DNA from: Cerasicoccus frondis
GTDB lineage: Bacteria > Verrucomicrobiota > Verrucomicrobiia > Opitutales > Cerasicoccaceae
Direction of reading: 5' to 3'
Length of the DNA stretch: 64,000 nucleotides
Assembly: GCA_031296915.1 (NCBI GenBank)
Contig: JAVDPC010000016.1
Span: forward strand, 92,627-156,626
The notes beneath the pieces are model-generated. The model was not told the DNA's origin and ran no database searches. It worked only from the letters and a program-made list of their open reading frames with translations. This document shows, one piece after another, positions 1 to 8,457 of the stretch; within the stretch, counting starts at the first letter, position 1; each line of letters begins with the position of its first letter. The position numbers and the translations under genes were made by a program.

Positions 1-283
1 CCCCTAAACCGCCAGCCATTGTTTTCTACTTTATCTCGTTGCTTGTTACCCCATCTCCCGTAGGAGAAAGTTGATTATGCTGCTAACTCTAGCTTCGATT
101 GTGCCAATGTCAACGGCTTTTTCTAAAAAAATTCAATAAGTCTAAATTTAAGGTTAAATCAGTTACGTTTATAAGACTTATCCCCGAATAAAAGGTTCCC
201 GGGAAAATAAAAAAAGGCCAAAATTTTTAAGTTCCTGCTTAGATTCATTGAAATATCCAGGGAATGCTGACATATATTGTACC

Positions 284-781
284 GTGAGCGGGAAAAAGAA
301 ATGCTTAAAATGTGGCGCCCCGGCCAGCGTGTTCATCAATCTGGTTAAAACCGGCCATGCGGCAAGCAGCGCCTATTGCGCCGAGCATGCCGATGAATTG
401 GGCGTATTTGCGCCCGGAGCTTATGCGTTTCTGGATTCCGCCGAGGCTGGCCATGAAGCAGAAAGCCACACCCACGGCGCACAATGCCACGGCTGCGGCT
501 TTACTTTGCGCGATTGGAAACGCACCGGGCGCTTCGGGTGCCCGGAGTGCTATCAGGCTTTTGAGGATAAAATCGCCCCAGCGCTCAAGCGGCTACATGC
601 AGACACCGTGCACCGGGGGAAAATTCCCCGCAGCGCCTATAGCCCAGGACTCATCGCCAACCGCATTCAGGAGCTGCAACGCCAACTCGAATCCGCCGTG
701 GAAGAAGAGCGATTTGAGGACGCCGCCCACACACGCGACCTGATGAGCGAACTGAAGTCCTGGAAGCCGGCCAATTCCTGA
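284..781 (+). CDS. McsA-like zinc-binding protein with UVR motif
   Basis: The product resembles McsA, the zinc-finger activator of the McsB protein-arginine kinase in Firmicutes, and related UvrB/UvrC-motif proteins. The N-terminus carries a CLKCG pair followed by a Cys...His pair; CHGCG and CPEC near the middle give a second zinc site. The C-terminus (IQELQRQLESAVEEERFEDAA) is a classic UVR helix-hairpin motif that binds partner proteins. The frame is open back to a TTG at 248, but the GTG at 284 puts the first CxxC right at the N-terminus as in relatives, so I prefer it; neither start has a strong ribosome site. No mcsB kinase or clpC gene follows: the next gene is over 200 bases away and unrelated. 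The upstream 250 bases are AT-rich and probably hold the promoter. The role in protein quality control is inferred from the family. Confidence 0.8.
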   Translation: MSGKKKCLKCGAPASVFINLVKTGHAASSAYCAEHADELGVFAPGAYAFLDSAEAGHEAESHTHGAQCHGCGFTLRDWKRTGRFGCPECYQAFEDKIAPALKRLHADTVHRGKIPRSAYSPGLIANRIQELQRQLESAVEEERFEDAAHTRDLMSELKSWKPANS

Positions 782-994
782 AGCCCACGCAAGCATTGCA
801 GTCAGCTTTTCGCAGGTTGCACAACTACAGCCTGAATTCTTTTTTACTGAATACTATCGCTGCTTGGATTGATCGATGAGCCTTATATCAAGCGTATAGA
901 TAATGCTAAAACGGTGCAGCGGAACACTTTTTGTTGTATTTACAGACCAAAACCATTTTATTAAGCAGCTGTTTAACTTCAAATCTGCAATGTC

Positions 995-1252
995 ATGATC
1001 GAAGGTGTCTTTTGGCTAACTTTTTCTGTCCTCGCAATCGGCTCAGCCGCATTGGGCTGTTACTTGGTGTTTGCGCCTCGTGATGCGCTGGCAGTGCGCT
1101 ACCAGAACTACATGCTGGCCAAAACCATGCGCCCGCTCAAAGACGAAGACTTCGGCCACCTGCCCAAGATCGTTTGGGGGCTCAAAGGCGCCGGCCTCCT
1201 CTGCCTCACGCTCAGCGCCGCAATGATGGTTGGCGTATCCTTGTTCCGCTAA
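995..1252 (+). CDS. small two-helix membrane protein, unknown function
   Basis: An 85-residue protein with a hydrophobic N-terminal helix (about residues 5-26), a charged central loop rich in Lys/Asp/Glu, and a second hydrophobic helix at the C-terminus (about 62-84). I do not recognise the family. It stands alone on the plus strand, converging on the peroxiredoxin gene, and shares with it the bidirectional hairpin at 1278-1304. The codons look native. Confidence 0.6.
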   Translation: MIEGVFWLTFSVLAIGSAALGCYLVFAPRDALAVRYQNYMLAKTMRPLKDEDFGHLPKIVWGLKGAGLLCLTLSAAMMVGVSLFR

Positions 1253-1277
1253 TTTGCGTTCAACAAAGAAGTTTTCC

Positions 1278-1304
1278 AAAGGCGATGTGCGTTACATCGC
1301 CTTT
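1278..1304. terminator. bidirectional intrinsic terminator
   Basis: aaaggcgatgt and acatcgccttt form an 11-bp perfect stem around a 5-base loop, with T-rich sequence on both sides. It sits between two convergent genes and overlaps the stop codon of the peroxiredoxin gene, so it can end both transcripts. Confidence 0.8.
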
Positions 1305-1828
1305 TCTTTGCTCTGGATCTCCGCAATCGCCGCCTTGACGTCATCCGCCTGCTTCTCGGTGGACGCTTTTTTGTCGAGCCAAACCAGTTTCCCCTCCTCA
1401 AACAAATAAGCCTGCCGGGCGGTCCGTTGCCCATTGCCAACCATCGGGACGCCAAATGCTTCGGCCACAGCGTGATTTTCATCCGCCACCAAGGCGAACG
1501 GAAAGCGAAATTTATTCCGGAAAGCCAATTGCTCGGCGGCGGAGTCCGTGCTCACGCCAATCACCGTCACCCCCATGTCCGTGAGTTCGGCATAGGCGTC
1601 TCGCAGGCTACAGCCTTGCTTGGTGCAGCCGCCGGTGTCCGCCTTTGGGTAGAAGTAGACCAGCACAAACGGCTTGGTGGCGTAATCCGCCAAATTAATT
1701 TCAGCCCCATCCTGATCGATGGTCGACACTGCGGGCAACTCAGCCCCCAGTTGGAGCTCTTCCGCAGTGCAATTGACCGCAGAGAAAAAAAACAAAGTGC
1801 AAGCGAGCGTCAGGAAAGTGCGAATCAT
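1292..1828 (-). CDS. exported BCP-type peroxiredoxin
   Basis: A 178-residue thiol peroxidase of the AhpC/TSA superfamily, BCP/PrxQ subgroup, which reduces peroxides with thioredoxin-like donors. The signature around residues 58-77 (VYFYPKADTGGCTKQGC) has the peroxidatic Cys at about 68 and a second Cys five residues later, the resolving-Cys spacing typical of PrxQ. Residues 1-22 form a hydrophobic export signal, so it probably acts in the periplasm; a Cys at 20 makes a lipoprotein conceivable but the lipobox is poor. The usual Pro before Gly in the DTPGCT motif is Gly here. The ATG is directly preceded by a hairpin (1829-1846) that buries the ribosome site. Confidence 0.9.
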   Translation of the reverse strand: MIRTFLTLACTLFFFSAVNCTAEELQLGAELPAVSTIDQDGAEINLADYATKPFVLVYFYPKADTGGCTKQGCSLRDAYAELTDMGVTVIGVSTDSAAEQLAFRNKFRFPFALVADENHAVAEAFGVPMVGNGQRTARQAYLFEEGKLVWLDKKASTEKQADDVKAAIAEIQSKEKAM

Positions 1829-1852
1829 GCCTCTTTAATTAGAGGCTTTTTT
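1829..1852 (+). terminator. terminator-like hairpin abutting the peroxiredoxin start
   Basis: gcctct / agaggc with a 6-base loop followed by T6 is a perfect intrinsic terminator on the plus strand, although no plus-strand gene precedes it. On the minus strand the 3' arm contains the AGAGG ribosome-binding sequence immediately before the ATG of the peroxiredoxin gene, so in that mRNA the hairpin would hide the ribosome site. Confidence 0.6.
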
Positions 1853-1880
1853 GCCATCCGCAAGCGCACGTGCGATATTT

Positions 1881-2069
1881 CTAGGCGGACTTGCGGCCCA
1901 AAACGCGACGGAAAAATCCCACACGCTCAGCGACTTCATGCGTGTTGGTGCGCACCCCGCTCAGCTTCATCAAACCAGTCGCCTCAACATGCTTTGCCGT
2001 ATAGGCAGGAACGCTATGTTGGAGGGGGGCATGGTTGAGTGCTGAAAGGTCTGGCTTCTTGTATTTCAT
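1881..2069 (-). CDS. small hypothetical protein
   Basis: A 62-residue frame starting at the ATG at 2069 (the frame is open further upstream to 2147, but that part looks non-coding and AT-rich). The product is basic, with a Pro-Asp-Leu-Ser start and an Arg-rich C-terminus (FFRRVLGRKSA). Codon choice is mixed but consistent with coding. There is no strong ribosome site and no recognised domain. It lies upstream of and in the same direction as the peroxiredoxin gene. Confidence 0.4.
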   Translation of the reverse strand: MKYKKPDLSALNHAPLQHSVPAYTAKHVEATGLMKLSGVRTNTHEVAERVGFFRRVLGRKSA

Positions 2070-2364
2070 GATTACTAGCTTGTCAGATAAGCCCGAAAAT
2101 AACAAAAAAGAAATCAATCGGGAATTCCCTATGTCCTTGAAAATCAAACATCTAGCCGTATGTTTAATTCAGGTAAAAGCGGACTTCACACTGGGCCCCC
2201 GCCCCCGCGAAGTCGCCTCAGGGGTTGCCAGTATATCCGGCCTCATAATGCCCTCGGGCGCCTTATTTTGCCCACCGGCAACCTGCATCAACGCTAGCTT
2301 TTTACTGGCTTTTACATTTGAAATGATCCAACTTCACATTTAATTAATTATTAAGGAAATCATC

Positions 2365-2961
2365 ATGAAACACATCGCTACGCTTCTTATTTTTTCTTTC
2401 ACCATTTCCGCCGCCCAGGCGAATTTTTTCAACCAGCTCAAGGAGAGCGCCAACCAACAAGCCGAAGAGGCCCAGACCAGCGCCATGAGCGCCGCCGCCG
2501 GAGCCGTTGGCGTAGACGCTGACACCGTCAAGCAGGCCGCTTCCATGCAGTCCATGCTCGCCAGCGCACTGGACACCTCCAAGCAGTTGCAGTCCATGCT
2601 CGGCAGCAATCCCGAGCTCCAGTCACTGCTGACCAATTCCATGACGGCGCTCGCCCAGAAGCAGGACCTCATTGCCCTGACCGATCTCAGCAAGCTCACC
2701 GACGCCAAGCTCACCACCGAGCAAATGAACCTCGCCAAGTCCCTCCGCAACGACGTTGAGGTGCTGGCGCTGAAGCGCCAGTTGCCGGAATCCGGCCCCG
2801 TGACTTCCGCGACGCAGGCCCTCCAAAGCGGGGACTACCAGAGCGCCATCAGCCAACTCAACAGCGTCATGCAGAGTGGTTCGCTGACCGATGCGCAAAA
2901 GCAGCTCGTGTCGTCCATCATCAGCGAGCATACGCCCGCAGCGACGGAGGCCGCGAAATAA
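2365..2961 (+). CDS. secreted helical protein, unknown function
   Basis: A 198-residue protein with a cleavable signal peptide (residues 1-19, ending AAQA-NFF). The mature part is almost entirely predicted helix, rich in Ala, Gln, Ser and Leu, with the sequence DADTVKQAASMQSMLASALD and a later NSVMQSGSLTDAQKQLVSS helix. AAGGA at 2352-2356 precedes the ATG, supporting the start. No family is recognised; similar small helical exported proteins occur in Opitutia. It is followed at 20 bases by a lipoprotein gene and then mobA, possibly one transcript. Confidence 0.65.
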   Translation: MKHIATLLIFSFTISAAQANFFNQLKESANQQAEEAQTSAMSAAAGAVGVDADTVKQAASMQSMLASALDTSKQLQSMLGSNPELQSLLTNSMTALAQKQDLIALTDLSKLTDAKLTTEQMNLAKSLRNDVEVLALKRQLPESGPVTSATQALQSGDYQSAISQLNSVMQSGSLTDAQKQLVSSIISEHTPAATEAAK

Positions 2962-3002
2962 CAGCCCTTTTCATCCGTCCAATGTGCGCAATTGGCCCCC
3001 TC

Positions 3003-3209
3003 ATGATAATTTTAGGGGCCCTAATGCTGGTAACGGGTTGCCAAAGCGTGGAGAACACTCATGCTGTGCCTGTCGCAACCGACCAGACCTTGCCCGATTT
3101 TTCTCCCGATCGCGCAGCAAGCGAGGCCGCAACATTCGAATCGTATAAGTCCAAACCAGATTTCACCAAAATCGACGTCGTGGCGATTGTCCCGACCACC
3201 GATGAATAG
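3003..3209 (+). CDS. small lipoprotein
   Basis: A frame open from 2982; the ATG at 3003 gives MIILGALMLVTGC, a compact lipoprotein signal with lipobox LVTGC. The mature chain, about 57 residues, is polar and low in structure. It has no recognised domain. It lies between the helical secreted protein and mobA with short gaps. Confidence 0.6.
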   Translation: MIILGALMLVTGCQSVENTHAVPVATDQTLPDFSPDRAASEAATFESYKSKPDFTKIDVVAIVPTTDE

Positions 3210-3218
3210 CACATTGCC

Positions 3219-3815
3219 ATGTCATTTGTTCAGGAAAATCTCTACGGCCTGGTGTTGGCCGGGGGCCGCAGCCGACGCCTAGGCCGCGATAAAGCCACCC
3301 TGGTCTTTAAAGGCCAACTCCAGCTCGATCGCAGCATTGGCATCCTCAAGCGCTACTGTGAAAAGGTCTTCATCTCCGTCCGCGACGACCAGGACTACAC
3401 GGTCGGCGCCGATCCCATCATCGACCGCATGGGCGAGATCGGGCCCCTTGGCGGCATCCTCTCCGCCTTCTTCTACCATCGCGACAAAGACTGGCTCGTG
3501 CTGGGCGTTGACATGCCATTCGTCAACATTTTCACCGTCAAGGAGATCATCACTGCGCGCGACAAGGACAAGTTCGCCACCTGCTTTACCGCCGCTGACG
3601 GCGGCCCTGAGCCGCTCTGCACCATTTACGAAAACAAGTTTAAGGAAAAGCTCCTGACTGCGGCGAAATCCGGCGAACGCTCGCCGAAAAAAATCCTCAG
3701 TGAGCAAGGCTCCGGCATCCACATGGTCGCGCCTAAAGACCCATCACACCTCGACTGCATCATCACGCCGGAAGATTACCTGGCCGCCCAAACGCGTCTA
3801 GTTGGCGGCCGCTAG
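3219..3815 (+). CDS. mobA: MobA-like molybdenum cofactor guanylyltransferase
   Basis: A 198-residue nucleotidyltransferase of the MobA family, which links GMP to molybdopterin to make the dinucleotide cofactor. The nucleotide-binding loop LVLAGGRSRRLGRDKA lies at residues 11-26, followed by GPLGGILSA (about 75-83), the metal-binding DMPF (about 95-98) and PLCTIYE in the substrate region, in the family order and at the usual length. It lies 9 bases after the lipoprotein gene and 9 before the NfeD-like gene. No other molybdopterin gene is in the window. A related MocA/IspD-type transferase is possible, but the motifs favour MobA. Confidence 0.8.
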   Translation: MSFVQENLYGLVLAGGRSRRLGRDKATLVFKGQLQLDRSIGILKRYCEKVFISVRDDQDYTVGADPIIDRMGEIGPLGGILSAFFYHRDKDWLVLGVDMPFVNIFTVKEIITARDKDKFATCFTAADGGPEPLCTIYENKFKEKLLTAAKSGERSPKKILSEQGSGIHMVAPKDPSHLDCIITPEDYLAAQTRLVGGR

Positions 3816-3824
3816 GCCAGCCGT

Positions 3825-4208
3825 ATGGATGAATCGGTAATATACATAGCGGCGGTTGTCGCGGTCATTGCTCTCCTGATCGCTTTCCCCAAGGCGATTC
3901 TACCTGTGCTCATCATTGGAGGCGTGCTTAGAATAATGTATGATTTCGGGCTTTTGGCTGTGATATCATTGCTGCCAAACAAAGATCAAAAACCGTATTC
4001 CTCACTTTCCAGAGCGCCACAGGCAACAAAGCCCAAAACTCCCAGCATCGGACAAACTGGCGTAGTCATACACGCGCTACGCCCATTGGGCAAAATCGAG
4101 ATCGACGGAGAATCGCATCTTTGCCGCGCCGACATCGGCTACATCGAGAAAGGCCGCAAAATCGAGATCATCAGCGACTCGCCACTAACTGCGCGCTCAA
4201 TCGACTAA
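3825..4208 (+). CDS. NfeD-like membrane protein
   Basis: A 127-residue protein with two N-terminal hydrophobic segments (about 5-30 and 38-50) and a C-terminal small beta-barrel: GQTGVVIHALRPLGKIEIDG followed by YIEKGRKIEII. That pattern is the NfeD C-terminal OB-fold, found in partners of stomatin/SPFH proteins. It is shorter than full NfeD and lacks the serine-protease part. No SPFH gene is adjacent. Confidence 0.7.
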   Translation: MDESVIYIAAVVAVIALLIAFPKAILPVLIIGGVLRIMYDFGLLAVISLLPNKDQKPYSSLSRAPQATKPKTPSIGQTGVVIHALRPLGKIEIDGESHLCRADIGYIEKGRKIEIISDSPLTARSID

Positions 4209-4224
4209 AGCAGCGATGTTTCAC

Positions 4225-4252
4225 CTAGAGCACTTTTCATCTAGATTGGCCG
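4225..4252. repeat. solo copy of the tagagcacttttcatctaga repeat
   Basis: This copy runs through tagagcacttttcatctaga into ttggccg, the same 28 bases that end the 272-bp element at 58300-58571. It lies between the converging ends of the NfeD-like and esterase genes. The inner ctaga/tctag arms could form a small hairpin. Confidence 0.75.
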
Positions 4253-4271
4253 CTCCACAGAGCGAGCAGCC

Positions 4272-5051
4272 CTACTCCTCTTTCAACTTGAGCCGCTCTT
4301 GGCGGGAGTGGGAGAGCATCCAGTCGTAAAGGGCTTCGTTTTCGTAAGTCGGATCCCAGGAATTGTGCCCCACGCCTTCATAGACGGTGAACTCAGGCAT
4401 CCCGCCAGCTTCGGACACCGCATCGATCACGCGGCGCCCCTTCTCCAGCGCCACGGCCTGGTCCTGATCGCCATGGAAGGCCCAGATCGGCATATTGGCC
4501 AAGGCCTTGTAGTTGACGTCTGGCCCCCAACCACATACCGGCGCTAACGCCGCAAACTTCTCCGGGCTGTTCACGGCCCAATTCCAGGCGCCATTGCCGC
4601 CCATGCTGAGGCCGGTCAAATAGACGCGATCATCGTCCACGCGGTATTTTTCCATGATGTCATCGTAGAACGCATTGAGCATTTCCACGCTCCACCAGCC
4701 GCCATGCGGGCATTGGGGAGACACGATGATCATGGGAAACTCCTTGCCCTGCTCCACGAGTTTGGGCGGCCCGTGCTTGGCGACTTTCTTTAAGTCGTCC
4801 CCCCGCTCGCCAGAACCGTGCAAAAAGATCATCAGTGGCCATTTCTTCGTGGCGTCCTCGTCGTAGCCTTCCGGTAAATAAAGCAGGTAGTTCGCGCTAA
4901 CGGTTTTGACGATCTCCCGCTCAAAATGCTCACTGCTCTGGCGAGCCGTTTCGGTCTCCGCAAAGGAAAGCGAGCCTGAGAACAGCGCGAGCACGCTGAG
5001 CCCTGCAACAAGTATTCGTGACCGCGGGATAAGAGAATCACAGACTTTCAT
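4272..5051 (-). CDS. secreted alpha/beta-hydrolase (predicted peptidase/esterase)
   Basis: A 259-residue alpha/beta-hydrolase of the LpqC / dienelactone-hydrolase-like group often called predicted peptidase or feruloyl-esterase-like. The chosen ATG gives a signal peptide (residues 1-30); the frame extends upstream only with Arg-rich non-coding-like sequence. The oxyanion-hole motif FLHGSGERG is at about 77-84, the nucleophile elbow GLSMGG puts Ser at 149, HGDQD supplies Asp at 195 or 197, and GVGHNSW supplies His at 229. It probably hydrolyses esters in the periplasm or outside. The substrate cannot be read from the sequence. Confidence 0.85.
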   Translation of the reverse strand: MKVCDSLIPRSRILVAGLSVLALFSGSLSFAETETARQSSEHFEREIVKTVSANYLLYLPEGYDEDATKKWPLMIFLHGSGERGDDLKKVAKHGPPKLVEQGKEFPMIIVSPQCPHGGWWSVEMLNAFYDDIMEKYRVDDDRVYLTGLSMGGNGAWNWAVNSPEKFAALAPVCGWGPDVNYKALANMPIWAFHGDQDQAVALEKGRRVIDAVSEAGGMPEFTVYEGVGHNSWDPTYENEALYDWMLSHSRQERLKLKEE

Positions 5052-5130
5052 GGTAAAATACAATGTCGGTCCTCCCTGCACCCCGCAAGTGAGAAAATGG
5101 GCGCCAGATAACGGCCTTACGCTTGCCGTG

Positions 5131-5772
5131 TTAAGCCTCTTCGCGGATGTCGGCCGCCTTGGAAAGCGCCTCCGCAATGCCTTGCCCAATGAAATCCATC
5201 TTCGCAAACTGGTGGATCTTCTTCCGGCAGTGGCTCAGCTCGTCGTTGATAAAGACCACGCGGTAGAGCTTCGTCGCTTCCATCAGCGCGATAATCGCCA
5301 CGTCGCGCGGGTCCGGGATGACGCCTTCGGCGAGGATCGTCATGCGGATGCGCGTGCGTACTTCCGTCTCTTCCTTGCCGTCGATCATCGGGTAAGTCCG
5401 CTCACCCTTGATCCATAAAAACTTCTTTTCGCGCTCCTCCAGAATGCCCTTGTGCACGAGGCCCGCGAAAATGCGCGGCTCGAAGTGCTCCGCCTTGGCG
5501 GCCAAGGCCTCAAGCGTGGCCACAATGCTCGGCTGCGCGCCCAAACCACTGATGATCGACAACGCCTCGTCGAGCAGCGGATCGCTGGTGGGCTTGGTGT
5601 CGATCAAGATCAGGTTTTCCGTATCCGTGTCGATCTGGTTGATGAACGCCAACTCCATCATCAAGGCGCCAGCAATCGAAAAGTCGAAGGCGCGACGGGT
5701 GACGTTACGGTGCATGACGCCGGTTTCGTCGTTGAGGGCAAGCAGGGTTATTTCTTCGGCAAATCGGAGCAT
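5131..5772 (-). CDS. GOLPH3/GPP34-domain protein
   Basis: A 213-residue protein of the GPP34 (Golgi phosphoprotein 3 / Vps74) family. The ATG at 5772 gives MLRFAEEITLLALNDETG, matching the family's N-terminal LxxPEELLLLALDDxxG motif; SIAGALMMELAF follows, also characteristic, and ARDVAIIALMEA-like sequence occurs near the C-terminus (PRDVAIIALMEATKLYRVVF). In eukaryotes the domain binds PI4P and retains glycosyltransferases in the Golgi; the bacterial role is unknown. It is divergent from a PAP2 membrane phosphatase gene, so a membrane-lipid role is conceivable. Confidence 0.85.
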   Translation of the reverse strand: MLRFAEEITLLALNDETGVMHRNVTRRAFDFSIAGALMMELAFINQIDTDTENLILIDTKPTSDPLLDEALSIISGLGAQPSIVATLEALAAKAEHFEPRIFAGLVHKGILEEREKKFLWIKGERTYPMIDGKEETEVRTRIRMTILAEGVIPDPRDVAIIALMEATKLYRVVFINDELSHCRKKIHQFAKMDFIGQGIAEALSKAADIREEA

Positions 5773-5879
5773 GGCAGGTTTTATTACGACCAGATCGATG
5801 CGCGGCAAGCGCAAACCGGCAGCTCAGTCGGCTGTTTACGGATTGTCACCCCGCTCAAAATCGTCCGTGCTAGGCACGC

Positions 5880-6527
5880 ATGTCGATGAGCTGGAAAGAA
5901 CGCCTGCCCACCCACCAATGGCTTAAGCTGGTTGGGCACACCGTCGCGATCAGCTCATTCATGTTCGTCTACCTCTACGTCATGCAGCACCCGATCTTCC
6001 CGGTGAAGATTATGCCAGCCATGCCGCCGGATGACTGGACCCCCCTCCTGCCCTGGACGACCTGGGTCTACTTCTCCCTTTGGATCTATATTTGCATGCC
6101 CTCCGTGCTCATGGCCTCGCGCGCAGCGCTCTGGAATTACTTTCTCGGCGCATTGCTCATGGCGGTTATCGGGCTGGGCATCTTTGTAGGCTACCCCACC
6201 GCCTCGCCCACCTGGGACGTCGACTGGAGCCAATACCCAGCCTGGATTGCCTTCCTGAAAGGGGAGAGCATGTCGGGCAACGCCTGCCCCTCGATGCACG
6301 TCAGCTACACGGTGCTGGCCATGCTGTGGTCCTGCGCCATGTTGCGCACCGTCAAAGCGCAAGCCTGGCTGCACGCGGTTAATTTCCTCTGGGGCCTGGC
6401 CATCATCCTCTCCACGATGACCACCAAACAGCACGTGTTCATCGACGTTGTGATCGGCGCATTGCTTGGGGTAATGATATTCGCGGTAAATATGTATTGT
6501 GTGCGCCGAACCGGGGTGACACTCTAG
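5880..6527 (+). CDS. PAP2-superfamily membrane phosphatase
   Basis: A 215-residue integral membrane protein with about six helices. The conserved phosphatase motifs are CPSMHVSYT (His about 140) and TTKQHVFIDVV (His about 185, Asp about 189), matching C2 and C3 of type-2 phosphatidic-acid phosphatases and inositolphosphotransferase-like proteins. The usual C1 KxxxxxxRP motif is not obvious, as in the PAP2_3 subgroup. The gene ends 9 bases before the deacetylase gene and likely shares its transcript. It may act on phospholipid or polyprenyl-phosphate headgroups. Confidence 0.8.
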   Translation: MSMSWKERLPTHQWLKLVGHTVAISSFMFVYLYVMQHPIFPVKIMPAMPPDDWTPLLPWTTWVYFSLWIYICMPSVLMASRAALWNYFLGALLMAVIGLGIFVGYPTASPTWDVDWSQYPAWIAFLKGESMSGNACPSMHVSYTVLAMLWSCAMLRTVKAQAWLHAVNFLWGLAIILSTMTTKQHVFIDVVIGALLGVMIFAVNMYCVRRTGVTL

Positions 6528-6536
6528 CCACGCGCT

Positions 6537-7364
6537 ATGAAGGGGCGGCTGTTGGCAGCATGCATTGGACTCAAGCTAGCCGGACTCATCATGGTCTTCG
6601 GCGCCGATATGGCGTTGCTCGGCTGGACCATTTTTCTCAGCGGCGGAGGCCTCGTCGTCCTCCACATGCTCATCCCCAGTTGGCAAGGGCTCTGCGATGT
6701 CGCCACCGCGTTTGAACCGGAAAACAAAGCCGTCTGGCTGACCATTGATGACGGGCCCGACCCGCAAGACACCCCGCGCCTGCTCGATCTGCTGGCTGAG
6801 CACAACGCCCGCGCCACCTTTTTCCTCATCGGCGAACGCGCGGCCCGCCACCCGGAGCTTGTCCAGGCCATCCGCGACGCCGGGCACGAAATCGGCTGCC
6901 ACACCAACACGCATCCGCGGTTCACGTTTTGGACGTTTGGCCGCCGCCACACCGCCGCCGAGGTCGACCGCGCGCTCGACGCCATCGAGCAAACCCGTGG
7001 CGACGCCGTCTTTTTCCGCCCGCCTGTCGGCATTAAAAACCTCTGGCTGCGCCGCATCCTGCGCGAACGCAATTTGCGCTGCGTGGCGTGGTCGATCCGC
7101 AGCGGCGACGGCGTGGGCAAGGACCCGCAGGCGATCATTGACCACGTCCAAAGGCAGGCCCGCCCGGGCGACATCGTCCTCATGCACGAGGGGCCCGCCG
7201 TGGCGCCCCAAGTCCGTCTGGCCGCCATTACCGGCGTGCTGGAGGCGCTCAGCCGCGAAGGCTTTGCCTTTATTTTGCCGACGGCGGATCAACTGCGCAC
7301 CACGCCGGTCAGTTTCTCTACAGCACCACCACCAACCTCAACGAAGGAACTACTATGCAATTAG
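6537..7364 (+). CDS. polysaccharide deacetylase (NodB family)
   Basis: A 275-residue carbohydrate-esterase-4 protein. Two N-terminal hydrophobic helices (about 5-45) anchor it in the membrane. The NodB motifs follow in order: TIDDGPDP (Asp 71-72), HTNTH (metal ligands His 122 and 126), FFRPPVG (about 165) and DIVLMHEG near the C-terminus. It would deacetylate N-acetylated glycans, metal-dependently, in the periplasm. Its 3' end overlaps the start of the following gene by 10 bases, so the two are translationally linked despite their unrelated functions. Confidence 0.85.
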   Translation: MKGRLLAACIGLKLAGLIMVFGADMALLGWTIFLSGGGLVVLHMLIPSWQGLCDVATAFEPENKAVWLTIDDGPDPQDTPRLLDLLAEHNARATFFLIGERAARHPELVQAIRDAGHEIGCHTNTHPRFTFWTFGRRHTAAEVDRALDAIEQTRGDAVFFRPPVGIKNLWLRRILRERNLRCVAWSIRSGDGVGKDPQAIIDHVQRQARPGDIVLMHEGPAVAPQVRLAAITGVLEALSREGFAFILPTADQLRTTPVSFSTAPPPTSTKELLCN

Positions 7365-8359
7365 GAATGGTCGGCCTCGGCCGGATGGGCGCCAACATCG
7401 TGCGCCGCCTCATGAAAAACGGACACACTTGCGTCGTCTTTGACACCAACGAAGACGCCATCGCCGAACTCGAAAAGGAAGGCGCTACCGGCGCCCGCAC
7501 GCTTCAGGAATTCGTCGACAAGCTCGAAAAACCCCGCGCGGCCTGGGTCATGATCCCCGCCGCCATCACCGAAAAAGTCGTTTACGAACTCGCCGACCTC
7601 ATGGACGAGGGAGACATCATCATCGACGGCGGCAACTCCTACTTCCGCGACGACCGCGCACGCGCCGCCAAGCTCGAGCCACGCGGCATTCATTACATCG
7701 ACTGCGGCACCAGCGGCGGAGTCTGGGGCCTCGAACGCGGCTACTGCCTCATGATTGGCGGGCAAAAAGCCGCCGTCGAGCACCTCGACCCAATCTTTTC
7801 CACCATCGCCCCCGGTGAGGGCGACGCCGAGAAAACGCCCGGGCGCCCCGAAGGCGGCACCGCTCACAAAGGCTACCTGCACTGCGGTCCCGCCGGCGCG
7901 GGACACTTCGTCAAAATGGTCCACAACGGCATCGAATACGGCATCATGGCCGCCTACGCCGAAGGCCTCGACATCCTCTCCGCCGCCAACTGCGACAAAC
8001 AAGCCAAAGAAGTCGACGCCGAAACCGCGCCCTCCATGCACGGCGACCTGGACTACGACCTCGACCTCGGCGAAATCTCCGAAGTCTGGCGCCGCGGCTC
8101 TGTCATCGCCTCCTGGCTCCTCGACCTCACCGCGATCTCCTTCGTCGGCGACCCGAAGCTGGATAAATTCTCCGGCAAAGTCTCCGACAGTGGCGAAGGC
8201 CGTTGGACAATCGAAGCCGCCATCGAGTCCGCGACTCCGGCGCCCGTCCTCACCAGCGCGTTGTATCAGCGCTTCCGCTCACGCGAAGAATCCGCCTTCG
8301 CCGACAAAGTCTGCTCCGCCATGCGCTACCAATTCGGCGGCCACCTGGAGAAGAAGTAA
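7355..8359 (+). CDS. 6-phosphogluconate dehydrogenase, short form
   Basis: A 334-residue decarboxylating 6-phosphogluconate dehydrogenase of the short YqeC/GntZ type, giving ribulose-5-phosphate. The nucleotide fold GLGRMG is at 7-12, and the second strand ends in Asp (VVFDTNED, residue 30), which suggests NAD+ rather than NADP+. DGGNSYF and [16 protein letters not shown] are the substrate and catalytic motifs (Lys and His). AAGGAAC lies 7 bases upstream of the ATG. A full-length paralogue with an NADP-type NRT motif lies at 17797, so the organism has both cofactor classes. Confidence 0.92.
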   Translation: MQLGMVGLGRMGANIVRRLMKNGHTCVVFDTNEDAIAELEKEGATGARTLQEFVDKLEKPRAAWVMIPAAITEKVVYELADLMDEGDIIIDGGNSYFRDDRARAAKLEPRGIHYIDCGTSGGVWGLERGYCLMIGGQKAAVEHLDPIFSTIAPGEGDAEKTPGRPEGGTAHKGYLHCGPAGAGHFVKMVHNGIEYGIMAAYAEGLDILSAANCDKQAKEVDAETAPSMHGDLDYDLDLGEISEVWRRGSVIASWLLDLTAISFVGDPKLDKFSGKVSDSGEGRWTIEAAIESATPAPVLTSALYQRFRSREESAFADKVCSAMRYQFGGHLEKK

Positions 8360-8378
8360 AGGCGCGCATTTCGTACAA

Positions 8379-8406
8379 GTGACGGGGGACAACCAGTCCC
8401 CTGTCA
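8379..8406. repeat. GC-rich hairpin after the gnd gene
   Basis: gtgacgggggac and gtcccctgtcac form a 12-bp stem with one wobble pair. There is no T-run, so it is a 3'-end stabiliser, a Rho-type end or a small dispersed palindrome rather than a canonical terminator. Confidence 0.5.
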
Positions 8407-8457
8407 CCAACCACCGCCTGCGACAAAGATCGTACATCACTCTAAGTTCTCCCAACA

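Noticed and set aside
1427-2038. 203-residue plus-strand frame across the peroxiredoxin gene
   Set aside because: It is antisense to a clear peroxiredoxin and crosses its start and the hairpin.
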